A DNA stretch of 8,967 bases from Deltaproteobacteria bacterium. Lineage in GTDB: Bacteria > Desulfobacterota > JAENJC01. The notes beneath the pieces were generated by a model. It worked only from the letters and a program-made list of their open reading frames with translations, was not told where the DNA came from and made no database searches. This document shows positions 1-5,527 of the stretch, one piece after another (position 1 is the first letter of the stretch; each line of letters begins with the position of its first letter). The stretch is taken from the NCBI GenBank assembly GCA_016844545.1, contig JAENJC010000034.1:1-8967 (forward strand), given 5' to 3'. Both the position numbers and the translations under genes were made by a program.

Positions 1-1
1 G

Positions 2-106
2 GCTATCAAGCTTGATGGCGATAAGGTAAAGATGTGGCTTGAAAGGGGTGCCCAGCCGACCGATACAGCCGGTCAAATAATAAAGCGCGGCATGGTTGCT
101 AAGTAA
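2..106 (+). CDS. rpsP: 30S ribosomal protein S16, C-terminal part (truncated by window edge)
   Basis: Only the last 34 residues are in the window; the start lies upstream. The visible protein ends in WLERGAQPTDTAGQIIKRG, the conserved C-terminal pattern of S16 (W-L-x-x-G-A-Q-P-x-D-T). S16 is an early-assembling protein of the small ribosomal subunit. It is followed after 24 bases by rimM, the arrangement seen in the E. coli rpsP-rimM-trmD-rplS operon. In many other bacteria a small KH-domain gene lies between the two, and there is no room for it here. The identification rests on this short tail plus the operon context, which agree well. Confidence 0.9.
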   Translation, partial: AIKLDGDKVKMWLERGAQPTDTAGQIIKRGMVAK

Positions 107-130
107 TCAAGGTTATGGTCTTGGGGAAGA

Positions 131-646
131 GTGGATAATAAGTTCGTCCTTGTCGGTGAAGTTGTCAGGCCTCAGGGGATAAAGGGAAAGTTAAAGGTTC
201 GGCTCCTGGCAGATATAGATCTTTTCTCTACAGAAAAAGGTGTTTATCTGGAAAAAGGTAAAGGACCTGCTGCCTGCTATAAGGTTTTGTCGTCTCAACT
301 TCACAAAGGGGCGGTACTCCTTGGGCTTGAAGGGATAGATACCATGAGCATGGCGGAGGGGCTGGTTGGCAGTCGAGTCTATACCGAGATGTCCACCCTT
401 GAAAAGCTGCCAGAAGGGGAATACTACTGGTTTCAGATAATAGGCCTTGATGTCCTTACAGATGATGGACGCTCGCTTGGCAAGGTGACGGAGATACTCC
501 CTACAGGAAGCAATGACGTGTATGTGGTAAGAGATGGATCGAAGGAATATCTTATCCCTGCCATAGAACAGGTTATTAAGGATATTGATGTTTCACTCGG
601 CAGGATAGTTATCACCCCGATGAAGGGGCTTCTGGGGGAGGAATGA
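131..646 (+). CDS. rimM: Ribosome maturation factor RimM
   Basis: RimM binds S19 and helps mature the 3' (head) domain of 16S rRNA in the 30S subunit. The 171-residue length is typical of the family. The N-terminal RimM beta-barrel starts with VGEVVRPQGIKGKLKV (residues 8-23). The C-terminal PRC-barrel begins at EYYWFQIIGLDV (97-108) and contains GSNDVYVV (126-133) and LIPAIEQVIKDID (141-153), all family signatures. The start is GTG 131. It is the only start codon in this frame after an in-frame stop at 104-106, which is the rpsP stop. A GGGGA stretch lies only about 3 bases before it, so the Shine-Dalgarno spacing is short. The stop overlaps the trmD start in an ATGA arrangement, suggesting translational coupling. 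Confidence 0.95.
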   Translation: MDNKFVLVGEVVRPQGIKGKLKVRLLADIDLFSTEKGVYLEKGKGPAACYKVLSSQLHKGAVLLGLEGIDTMSMAEGLVGSRVYTEMSTLEKLPEGEYYWFQIIGLDVLTDDGRSLGKVTEILPTGSNDVYVVRDGSKEYLIPAIEQVIKDIDVSLGRIVITPMKGLLGEE

Positions 647-1374
647 GGTTTGATATCCTCACCATATTCCCGGAGATGTTTGCATCGCCCTTTGAACACA
701 GCATCCTAAAAAGGGCAAGGGCAGCCGGTCTTGTTGATATAAACCTTGTAAATATACGGGATTTTGCAGAAGACAGGCACCAGATGACCGATGATTACCC
801 GTATGGCGGCGGCAACGGGATGGTTATGAAGCCTGAGCCGATAGTACGGGCACTCAGGGACGTGGAAGGAAGGTTTGGAAAAGGAAAGGTTATACTACTC
901 TCCCCGTCTGGAAAAGAGTTTGACCAGGCTACTGCGAAAAGACTGAGCGCTCAGCAACATCTGGTACTGATCTGCGGCAGGTATGAAGGTGTTGACGAAC
1001 GGGTAAGAAGCGGTTTTGTTGATGAGGAGATATCGATAGGCGATTATATCCTTACCGGCGGTGAGTTCCCTGCCATGATTATCGTTGATGCGGTTGCAAG
1101 GCTGGTCCCTGGTGTTTTGGGATGCTCAGAATCACCTGAAGATGAATCTTTTTCAAAGGATTTGCTTGAATACCCTCAATATACAAGGCCCCCGGAGTTT
1201 GAGGGGATGAGGGTTCCCGATGTTCTTCTCTCCGGCAACCATGCGGAGATTGTCAGGTGGCGGAGGAGAGAGGCCTTAAGGAAGACGATTTTGGTAAGGC
1301 CGGACCTTTTGGAAAAGGCCGACCTTTTAGATGAAGATAAAAAAATAATTAACGAGATCAAAGGAAGGGGGTAA
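643..1374 (+). CDS. trmD: tRNA (guanine37-N1)-methyltransferase TrmD
   Basis: TrmD uses S-adenosylmethionine to make m1G37 next to the anticodon of tRNAs reading CNN codons, which prevents +1 frameshifting. It is a cytosolic SPOUT-class dimer with a trefoil knot. The 243-residue length fits the family. Hallmarks visible are MRFDILTIFPEMF at the N-terminus, DDYPYGGGNGMVM (50-62), LICGRYEGVDERV (109-121), the knot segment EISIGDYILTGGE (129-141) and LLEYPQYTRP (174-183). Gapless alignment to my memory of E. coli TrmD places the catalytic Asp169 (in DSF) opposite Glu168 here (DESF, 167-170), a conservative but notable change. The ATG overlaps the rimM stop by 4 bases. A GGGGGAGGA stretch abuts it, a very short Shine-Dalgarno spacing. 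Rna-modification and ribosome genes on both sides fit the standard operon. Confidence 0.96.
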   Translation: MRFDILTIFPEMFASPFEHSILKRARAAGLVDINLVNIRDFAEDRHQMTDDYPYGGGNGMVMKPEPIVRALRDVEGRFGKGKVILLSPSGKEFDQATAKRLSAQQHLVLICGRYEGVDERVRSGFVDEEISIGDYILTGGEFPAMIIVDAVARLVPGVLGCSESPEDESFSKDLLEYPQYTRPPEFEGMRVPDVLLSGNHAEIVRWRRREALRKTILVRPDLLEKADLLDEDKKIINEIKGRG

Positions 1375-1378
1375 AGAA

Positions 1379-1747
1379 ATGCAGGCAATGGAACTGGTTG
1401 AAAAGGAACAGATGAGGGAGGATATCCCGGCATTCAGGGCAGGGGATACCGTTAAGGTGCATGCCAGGGTCATCGAAGGAGAGAAAGAAAGGCTCCAGGT
1501 CTTTGAAGGGGTAGTCATAAAGAGATCGGGTGGAGCTATGCGCTCAGCCTTCACTGTGAGGAAGATCTCCTACGGTGTCGGTGTTGAGAGGACATTCCCG
1601 ACCCACTCACCTATGATAGACAAGATAGAGGTATTGACAAGAGGCAAGGTCAGAAGGGCAAGGACCTATTACCTCAGAGGCCTAACAGGCAAGGCGGCAA
1701 GGATAAAAGAGATCAGGCCGGAGATTGCAAAGAAGTCTAACGGATAG
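1379..1747 (+). CDS. rplS: 50S ribosomal protein L19
   Basis: L19 sits at the interface of the two ribosomal subunits. The 122-residue protein carries the family signatures FRAGDTVKVHARVIEG (19-34), QVFEGVVIKRSGG (40-52), FTVRKISYGVGVERTFPTHSP (58-78) and RGKVRRARTYYLRG (88-101). The start at ATG 1379 is supported by an AGGAAGGGGG purine block ending 7 bases upstream. A second in-frame ATG at 1388 is possible but less well placed. The gene begins 4 bases after the trmD stop, so it is surely co-transcribed and probably translationally coupled. Nothing odd is seen apart from a slightly extended lysine-rich tail (EIAKKSNG). Confidence 0.96.
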   Translation: MQAMELVEKEQMREDIPAFRAGDTVKVHARVIEGEKERLQVFEGVVIKRSGGAMRSAFTVRKISYGVGVERTFPTHSPMIDKIEVLTRGKVRRARTYYLRGLTGKAARIKEIRPEIAKKSNG

Positions 1748-1754
1748 ACAGGTT

Positions 1755-1775
1755 CTGGTTGATGCTGTCAGCCAG
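1755..1775 (+). other. RNA hairpin between rplS and rnhB
   Basis: CTGGTTGA (1755-1762) pairs with TCAGCCAG (1768-1775) in an 8-base-pair stem with one G-U pair and a 5-base loop. There is no T-run after it, so it does not look like an intrinsic terminator. It ends 12 bases before the rnhB ATG, in a gap with no recognisable Shine-Dalgarno. A competing short pairing, GACAG (1747-1751) with CTGTC (1765-1769), would exclude this hairpin. A role in RNA processing or in tuning rnhB translation is inference only. Confidence 0.4.
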
Positions 1776-1787
1776 TAATCCCTTATC

Positions 1788-2408
1788 ATGGACAGCTTCG
1801 AGAAGAAACTCTGGGGTGCCGGTTTCAGCCTTATCGCTGGTGTGGATGAGGCCGGAAGGGGTGCATTGGCCGGACCTGTGGTTGCGGCTGCCGTTATCTT
1901 TCCGCCACGAACCGAAAACTTCGGTTTAAGGGATTCAAAGAAGCTGACCGCTGCAAAAAGAGAGTCCCTCTTTAAAGAGATAGAGCAAAAGGCCGTATCT
2001 ATTGGTATAGGTGTTGTTGGGCCTGAGGAGATTGACAGGATAAACATCCTCAGGGCGACACTTAAGGCGATGGAAGCGGCCCTTTCTTTTTTAACCCCCA
2101 GGCCGGATTACGTCATTATAGACGGTAACCAATCTGTTAAATGCGAGATTCCCCAAGAGACGATAGTCAAAGGGGATGACAGGAGCTTCTCCATAGCCGC
2201 AGCATCCATCATTGCGAAGGTCACAAGGGACAGAGTGATGACCTCCCTTCACGATAAATTTCCAGCTTATAACTTTCCAGGGCACAAGGGTTACGGAACG
2301 GAAGAGCACAGGATTGCCATATATAAATATGGTATGTCATCTGTACACCGAAAGAGCTTTGTATTAAAGACAAGAGAGGGCGAGCAGCTCTCGATATTTC
2401 TGCGTTAA
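1788..2408 (+). CDS. rnhB: Ribonuclease HII
   Basis: RNase HII cuts the RNA strand of RNA-DNA hybrids and removes single ribonucleotides from DNA, using two metal ions. The 206-residue length is typical. The motif GVDEAGRGALAGPVVAAAVI (18-37) holds the first two catalytic acids, Asp20 and Glu21. Asp112 in IIDGNQ and Asp130 in IVKGD complete the DEDD set. SIAAASIIAKVTRDRVM, HKGYGT and HRKSF near the C-terminus are also family signatures. ATG 1788 is the first possible start because an in-frame TAA lies three codons upstream (1776-1778). No convincing Shine-Dalgarno precedes it. It follows rplS by 40 bases, the common rplS-rnhB neighbourhood, and is probably the last gene of this operon. No clear terminator is seen after it. 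Confidence 0.95.
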   Translation: MDSFEKKLWGAGFSLIAGVDEAGRGALAGPVVAAAVIFPPRTENFGLRDSKKLTAAKRESLFKEIEQKAVSIGIGVVGPEEIDRINILRATLKAMEAALSFLTPRPDYVIIDGNQSVKCEIPQETIVKGDDRSFSIAAASIIAKVTRDRVMTSLHDKFPAYNFPGHKGYGTEEHRIAIYKYGMSSVHRKSFVLKTREGEQLSIFLR

Positions 2409-2438
2409 TTGCCTGCCATTTTCTCAAGCAAAAAGTTC

Positions 2439-2467
2439 TTGACAAAAAAAATGCAATACCATATAGT
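2439..2467 (+). promoter_or_regulatory. Sigma70-type promoter of rplU-rpmA-obg
   Basis: A perfect -35 box TTGACA (2439-2444) and a -10 box TATAGT (2462-2467, 5 of 6 consensus) are separated by exactly 17 bases. The predicted transcript start is near 2474, giving a short leader of about 20 bases before the rplU ATG. The location between rnhB and rplU marks the boundary of two transcription units. This is pattern matching, but the boxes, spacing and position all agree. Confidence 0.78.
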
Positions 2468-2494
2468 TACTCTTTTCAAAATCAGGAGGCTTTT

Positions 2495-2806
2495 ATGTAC
2501 GCTATAGTGAAGACAGGCGGAAAACAGTACAGGGTTGCCGCAGGAGATACTCTCAGGGTTGAAAGGATAGCAGGGGATAAGGGATCAAGGGTGGAGTTGA
2601 CAGATGTCCTTATGGTGACAACCGACACGGATGTCAAGGTCGGTAAACCCACTGTTGCCGGGGCCAAGGTTGTAGGAGAGATCGTTGAGCAGGACAGGGC
2701 CAAGAAGATACTGGTCTTCAAGTCCAAGAGGAGAAAGAGCTCAAAGAAGATGATAGGTCACAGGCAGGATTACACTGCCCTTAAGATAAAAGAGATCGTA
2801 GCGTAA
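2495..2806 (+). CDS. rplU: 50S ribosomal protein L21
   Basis: L21 binds 23S rRNA in the large subunit. The 103-residue protein begins MYAIVKTGGKQYRV, the near-invariant L21 start, followed by GDTLRVERI (17-25). It ends with the basic signature KILVFKSKRRKSSKKMIGHRQDYTALKI (70-97), where the GHRQ/YT pattern is diagnostic. Length is normal. A consensus AGGAGG (2484-2489) lies 5 bases before ATG 2495, one of the best ribosome binding sites in the window. It is the first gene of the rplU-rpmA-obg unit, an order conserved across bacteria, and follows a strong predicted promoter. Confidence 0.97.
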   Translation: MYAIVKTGGKQYRVAAGDTLRVERIAGDKGSRVELTDVLMVTTDTDVKVGKPTVAGAKVVGEIVEQDRAKKILVFKSKRRKSSKKMIGHRQDYTALKIKEIVA

Positions 2807-2820
2807 GGTAGGAGGGTTCC

Positions 2821-3087
2821 ATGGCACATAAAAAAGGTGTTGGCAGTTCGAGAAACGGTAGAGACAGCGCAGGTCAGAGAAGGGGAATCAAGGCCTTCGG
2901 CGGACAGCTTATCAAGGCCGGAAGCATCATAGTCCGTCAGGTGGGAACCAAGATCCACCCTGGGAACAATGTCGGTATGGGAAAGGACTTTACTTTATTT
3001 GCCACTATACAGGGTGTTGTAACCTTTGAAAGATACGGCAAGGACAGGAAGAAGGTCAGCGTTTACGCACCTGCGCCACAGGCCTAA
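2821..3087 (+). CDS. rpmA: 50S ribosomal protein L27
   Basis: L27 reaches with its N-terminal tail towards the peptidyl transferase centre of the large subunit. The 88-residue protein starts MAHKKGVGSSRNGRDSAGQR, so it has the direct Ala-His-Lys-Lys tail and lacks the cleavable N-terminal extension known from Firmicutes such as Staphylococcus. GSIIVRQVGTKIHPGNNVGMGKDFTLFA (34-61) and GVVTFER (65-71) are further signatures. AGGAGGG (2810-2816) lies 4 bases before the ATG. The gene is 14 bases after rplU and is followed after 24 bases by an intrinsic terminator. Confidence 0.97.
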   Translation: MAHKKGVGSSRNGRDSAGQRRGIKAFGGQLIKAGSIIVRQVGTKIHPGNNVGMGKDFTLFATIQGVVTFERYGKDRKKVSVYAPAPQA

Positions 3088-3111
3088 GATAGCTCTTTCA
3101 GATTTCTAATC

Positions 3112-3148
3112 AAGGGGAATGGAGGTATCCATTTCCCTTTTGTTTTTT
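3112..3148 (+). terminator. Intrinsic (Rho-independent) terminator between rpmA and obg
   Basis: Bases 3112-3123 pair with 3128-3139 over 12 base pairs with a single G-U pair (3117 with 3134) and a GGTA tetraloop. A T-rich tract follows directly: TTTT then G then TTTTTT (3138-3148). This is the full architecture of an intrinsic terminator. It begins 24 bases after the rpmA stop and ends about 21 bases before ATG 3170 of obg. It probably lowers transcription of obg relative to the two ribosomal protein genes, with obg expressed by read-through; I see no separate promoter for obg. Confidence 0.85.
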
Positions 3149-3169
3149 GTACTCCATACACCCACCATT

Positions 3170-4186
3170 ATGAAATTCATTGATGAAGTCAAAATATTTG
3201 TTGGTTCCGGCCATGGAGGCAGAGGCTGCGTGAGCTTTCGAAGGGAGAAGTACATCCCCAGGGGCGGCCCCAACGGCGGAGACGGCGGGAAGGGCGGGGA
3301 CGTGATTTTTGTCGCTGACAGCCAGCTTTCTACCCTCCTTGACCTCAGATACCAGCAGCTGTACGTAGCCGAAGACGGTGAGCACGGCATGGGCCGGGAC
3401 AAGCATGGAAAAGACGCAGAGGACCTTATTGTACGCGTACCTACAGGGACCGTTATAAGGGACTTTGAGACAGGGGAGGACCTCTACGACCTGACCCATG
3501 ACGGAGAGAGGTTTGTTGCAGCCAAGGGCGGAATCGGCGGAAAGGGGAATGCATTCTTTAAATCAGCAACCCATCAGGCCCCGAAGTTTGCCCAGCCGGG
3601 GATGCCGGGCGAAGAAAACTGGCTTAAGCTCGAATTGAAACTCCTCGCTGATGTGGGCCTTATAGGGTTCCCGAACGCCGGAAAGTCCACCATCATATCA
3701 AAGATATCCGCATCAAAACCAAAGATCGCAGATTACCCCTTTACCACACTAACCCCGAACCTTGGGGTAGTGAGGGTAAGAGAGAACCAGAACTTTGTCG
3801 TAGCAGATATCCCAGGGATCATAGAAGGGGCCTCAGAGGGGCATGGCCTTGGACTTAAATTCCTCAAGCATGTTGAGAGGACGCGCCTCCTCATTCACGT
3901 CCTTGACCCATCGGATTTCACAAACAGGGACATGATAAACGATTATGAGGTCCTGAATAAGGAGCTAAAGCTTTACAGCGCGTCCCTTGCAAGGAGGCCC
4001 CAGGTAATAGTAGTAAACAAGATGGATCTTACCGAGGCCCCTGAGAAGCTAAAGAAGTTCGAGGCATACCTGAAGAGGAAGAGAAAAAAGGCGAGACTCT
4101 TTTCGGTCTCAGCAGCCACAGGCAAAGGGATAAAGGAGCTGATAGATTACACCTTTGACCTGCTCACAGAACTAAAGGCAAAATAA
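3170..4186 (+). CDS. obgE: GTPase Obg (CgtA), ribosome assembly
   Basis: Obg is an essential GTPase that binds the large ribosomal subunit and links its assembly to nucleotide levels, including (p)ppGpp. From ATG 3170 it is 338 residues. The glycine-rich Obg fold (about 1-158) starts MKFIDEVKIFVGSGHGGRGC and includes RGGPNGGDGGKGGDV (31-45). The G domain follows, with GFPNAGKST (G1, 166-174), the switch I region around FTTLTPNLG (191-199), DIPGIIEG (G3, 213-220), NKMD (G4, 283-286) and SAATG (G5, 314-318). There is no C-terminal OCT domain. The frame is open to ATG 3119, but that start lies inside the terminator hairpin. It would also add a 17-residue hydrophobic leader not typical of the family, so 3170 is preferred. 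No Shine-Dalgarno precedes 3170. Confidence 0.94.
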   Translation: MKFIDEVKIFVGSGHGGRGCVSFRREKYIPRGGPNGGDGGKGGDVIFVADSQLSTLLDLRYQQLYVAEDGEHGMGRDKHGKDAEDLIVRVPTGTVIRDFETGEDLYDLTHDGERFVAAKGGIGGKGNAFFKSATHQAPKFAQPGMPGEENWLKLELKLLADVGLIGFPNAGKSTIISKISASKPKIADYPFTTLTPNLGVVRVRENQNFVVADIPGIIEGASEGHGLGLKFLKHVERTRLLIHVLDPSDFTNRDMINDYEVLNKELKLYSASLARRPQVIVVNKMDLTEAPEKLKKFEAYLKRKRKKARLFSVSAATGKGIKELIDYTFDLLTELKAK

Positions 4187-4235
4187 ACCAGTCCCCGTAT
4201 CCCCACACATAGGCCATACCTTTTTAATTATCCAG

Positions 4236-4264
4236 TTGACGACCTCATATTCCCCATGTATTAA
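4236..4264 (+). promoter_or_regulatory. Possible promoter upstream of corA
   Basis: TTGACG (4236-4241, 5 of 6 consensus) and TATTAA (4259-4264, 4 of 6) are 17 bases apart. If used, the transcript would carry an untranslated leader of roughly 180 bases running through the palindromic block at 4321-4413. The -10 box is mediocre, so this is a candidate only. Confidence 0.3.
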
Positions 4265-4320
4265 TAAGCCTAATAACAGCTCAAATCTAAAAACTACAGA
4301 GAGCACGAGATAAATTTTTA

Positions 4321-4413
4321 ATATGGGCGGTTCGCGAACCGCCGTTGCCTGTTTTTCTTTGCGCGCTCGCTTAGAAGCGCCTACTTTTGGTTGCGGCTTT
4401 GCGTGAAACATAT
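4321..4413. repeat. REP-like palindromic block in the obg-corA gap
   Basis: The core GGCGGTTCGCGAACCGCC (4326-4343) is a perfect 18-base palindrome that can fold as a 7-base-pair stem with a CGCG loop. A second, weaker inverted repeat follows, GCGCT (4363-4367) with AGCGC (4376-4380). The 93-base block is bounded by ATATG (4321-4325) and CATAT (4409-4413), which are inverted copies and may be chance. A loose T-rich stretch (4351-4360) lies 7 bases past the first stem, so weak termination for obg is possible. GC-rich palindromes of this kind are often dispersed extragenic (REP-type) repeats. That it is repeated elsewhere in this genome is inference; only one copy is in the window. Confidence 0.5.
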
Positions 4414-4438
4414 CTGAGTAGTTACAAAACGGTTATGA

Positions 4439-4445
4439 GAGGTGG
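4439..4445 (+). promoter_or_regulatory. Ribosome binding site deciding the corA start
   Basis: GAGGTGG lies with its GAGG core 5 bases before ATG 4448. An in-frame GTG at 4442 would be the longer choice, but it falls inside this Shine-Dalgarno sequence. The site therefore argues for ATG 4448. Confidence 0.7.
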
Positions 4446-4447
4446 CT

Positions 4448-5512
4448 ATGCGGAGACATGGCAAGAAGAGATCTGTAAAGAGCGGCCTTCCACCAGGGAC
4501 ATTGGTGCATATCGGAGAAAAGAGCGATGAGGAAGTCAACGTAACAGTCATTGATTATGACGAGGGGAGCTTTCTCGAAAAGGCGCTGGAATCAACAGAA
4601 GAATGCCTTATTTTAAAAAACAGACCGACTGTAACATGGATCAATATGGACGGCATACATCAGGTAGACCTGATACGAGAGCTTGGAGACTGTTACGGTT
4701 TTCATCCACTTGTCCTTGAAGATATACTGAATACAGATCAACGTCCGAAGCTTGAGGACTACGGGGAATACCTGTATATAGTCCTTAAGATGCTCCACCA
4801 TGAGAAGAATTCAGCGATAGTACCTGAGCAGATAAGCCTTATTGTGGGGAAAAATTTTGTATTCTCCTTTCAGGAGGGGATAAAGGGAGATGTATTTGAT
4901 CCAATCAGGGAACGGATCAGGACCGGCAAGGGGCGCATAAGGAATATGGGGGCCGATTACCTTGCCTACTCACTCATTGATGCCATAGTCGACAACTACT
5001 TTGTTGTACTTGAGGATATGGGAGAAAGGATAGAGGAGCTGGAAGAAGAGGTTGCAACAAGGCCTGCCACGCCGACATTGAGCGGTATCCATAAGCTGAA
5101 AAGAGAGATGATCTTCCTCAGGAAGGCAGTCTGGCCATTACGGGAGGTTGTTGCCGCCCTGGAGAGAGGGGACTCTCCTCTTATTTCACAACCCACGCGG
5201 GTTTATGTAAGGGATGTCTATGACCACACCATCCAGGTTATGGATATGATCGAGACTTACAGGGACATGCTTACAGGGATGTTCGATATATACCTGTCGA
5301 GCTTAAGCAATAGGATGAATGAGGTCATGAAGTTCCTCACCGTCATAGGCACCATCTTCATGCCACTCACCTTCATAGTTGGGGTTTACGGGATGAACTT
5401 CCAGTTCATGCCTGAACTGGGATGGCGATGGGGATATTTCTCAGTAATGTTAATCATGACAGGTATAGCCGCAGGGATGATAGTCTATTTTAAGCGAAGA
5501 AAGTGGTTTTGA
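4448..5512 (+). CDS. corA: CorA-family magnesium/cobalt transporter
   Basis: CorA forms a pentameric inner-membrane channel for Mg2+ (also Co2+ or Ni2+), gated by cytosolic divalent metal. From ATG 4448 the protein has 354 residues, close to the Thermotoga maritima type. The long cytosolic domain holds TWINMDGIH (63-71), FHPLVLEDI (85-93), RPKLEDYGEYLYIVLKML (99-116) and EQISLIVGKNFVFSFQE (127-143), all CorA signatures. A long helical region (about 170-290) leads into TM1 (about 293-313). The selectivity motif YGMNF (314-318) and the MPEL periplasmic loop (321-324) follow, then TM2 (about 329-347) and a basic tail KRRKWF. It is separated from obg by 261 bases and followed after 15 bases by a phosphoesterase gene, so these two are probably co-transcribed. 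Confidence 0.95.
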   Translation: MRRHGKKRSVKSGLPPGTLVHIGEKSDEEVNVTVIDYDEGSFLEKALESTEECLILKNRPTVTWINMDGIHQVDLIRELGDCYGFHPLVLEDILNTDQRPKLEDYGEYLYIVLKMLHHEKNSAIVPEQISLIVGKNFVFSFQEGIKGDVFDPIRERIRTGKGRIRNMGADYLAYSLIDAIVDNYFVVLEDMGERIEELEEEVATRPATPTLSGIHKLKREMIFLRKAVWPLREVVAALERGDSPLISQPTRVYVRDVYDHTIQVMDMIETYRDMLTGMFDIYLSSLSNRMNEVMKFLTVIGTIFMPLTFIVGVYGMNFQFMPELGWRWGYFSVMLIMTGIAAGMIVYFKRRKWF

Positions 5513-5527
5513 GGCGGAGCCTGACAG

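Noticed and set aside
433..699. Minus-strand frames across rimM, trmD and the other housekeeping genes
   Set aside because: They are antisense to strongly recognised genes, carry no known domain and have no ribosome binding sites; they are coding shadows.
3119..3169. N-terminal extension of Obg starting at ATG 3119
   Set aside because: This ATG is inside the stem of a strong intrinsic terminator, its purine block is only 1 base away, and the added 17 hydrophobic residues do not match the family, whose proteins start at the MKFIDEV-type sequence.
4172..4411. Minus-strand reading frame of 79 codons over the obg-corA gap
   Set aside because: It runs through the palindromic block and the AT-rich gap and overlaps the obg end. 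It has no ribosome binding site or recognised domain and is best explained by the repeat.
4442..4447. GTG 4442 as the corA start
   Set aside because: It lies within the Shine-Dalgarno sequence GAGGTGG that is correctly spaced for ATG 4448.
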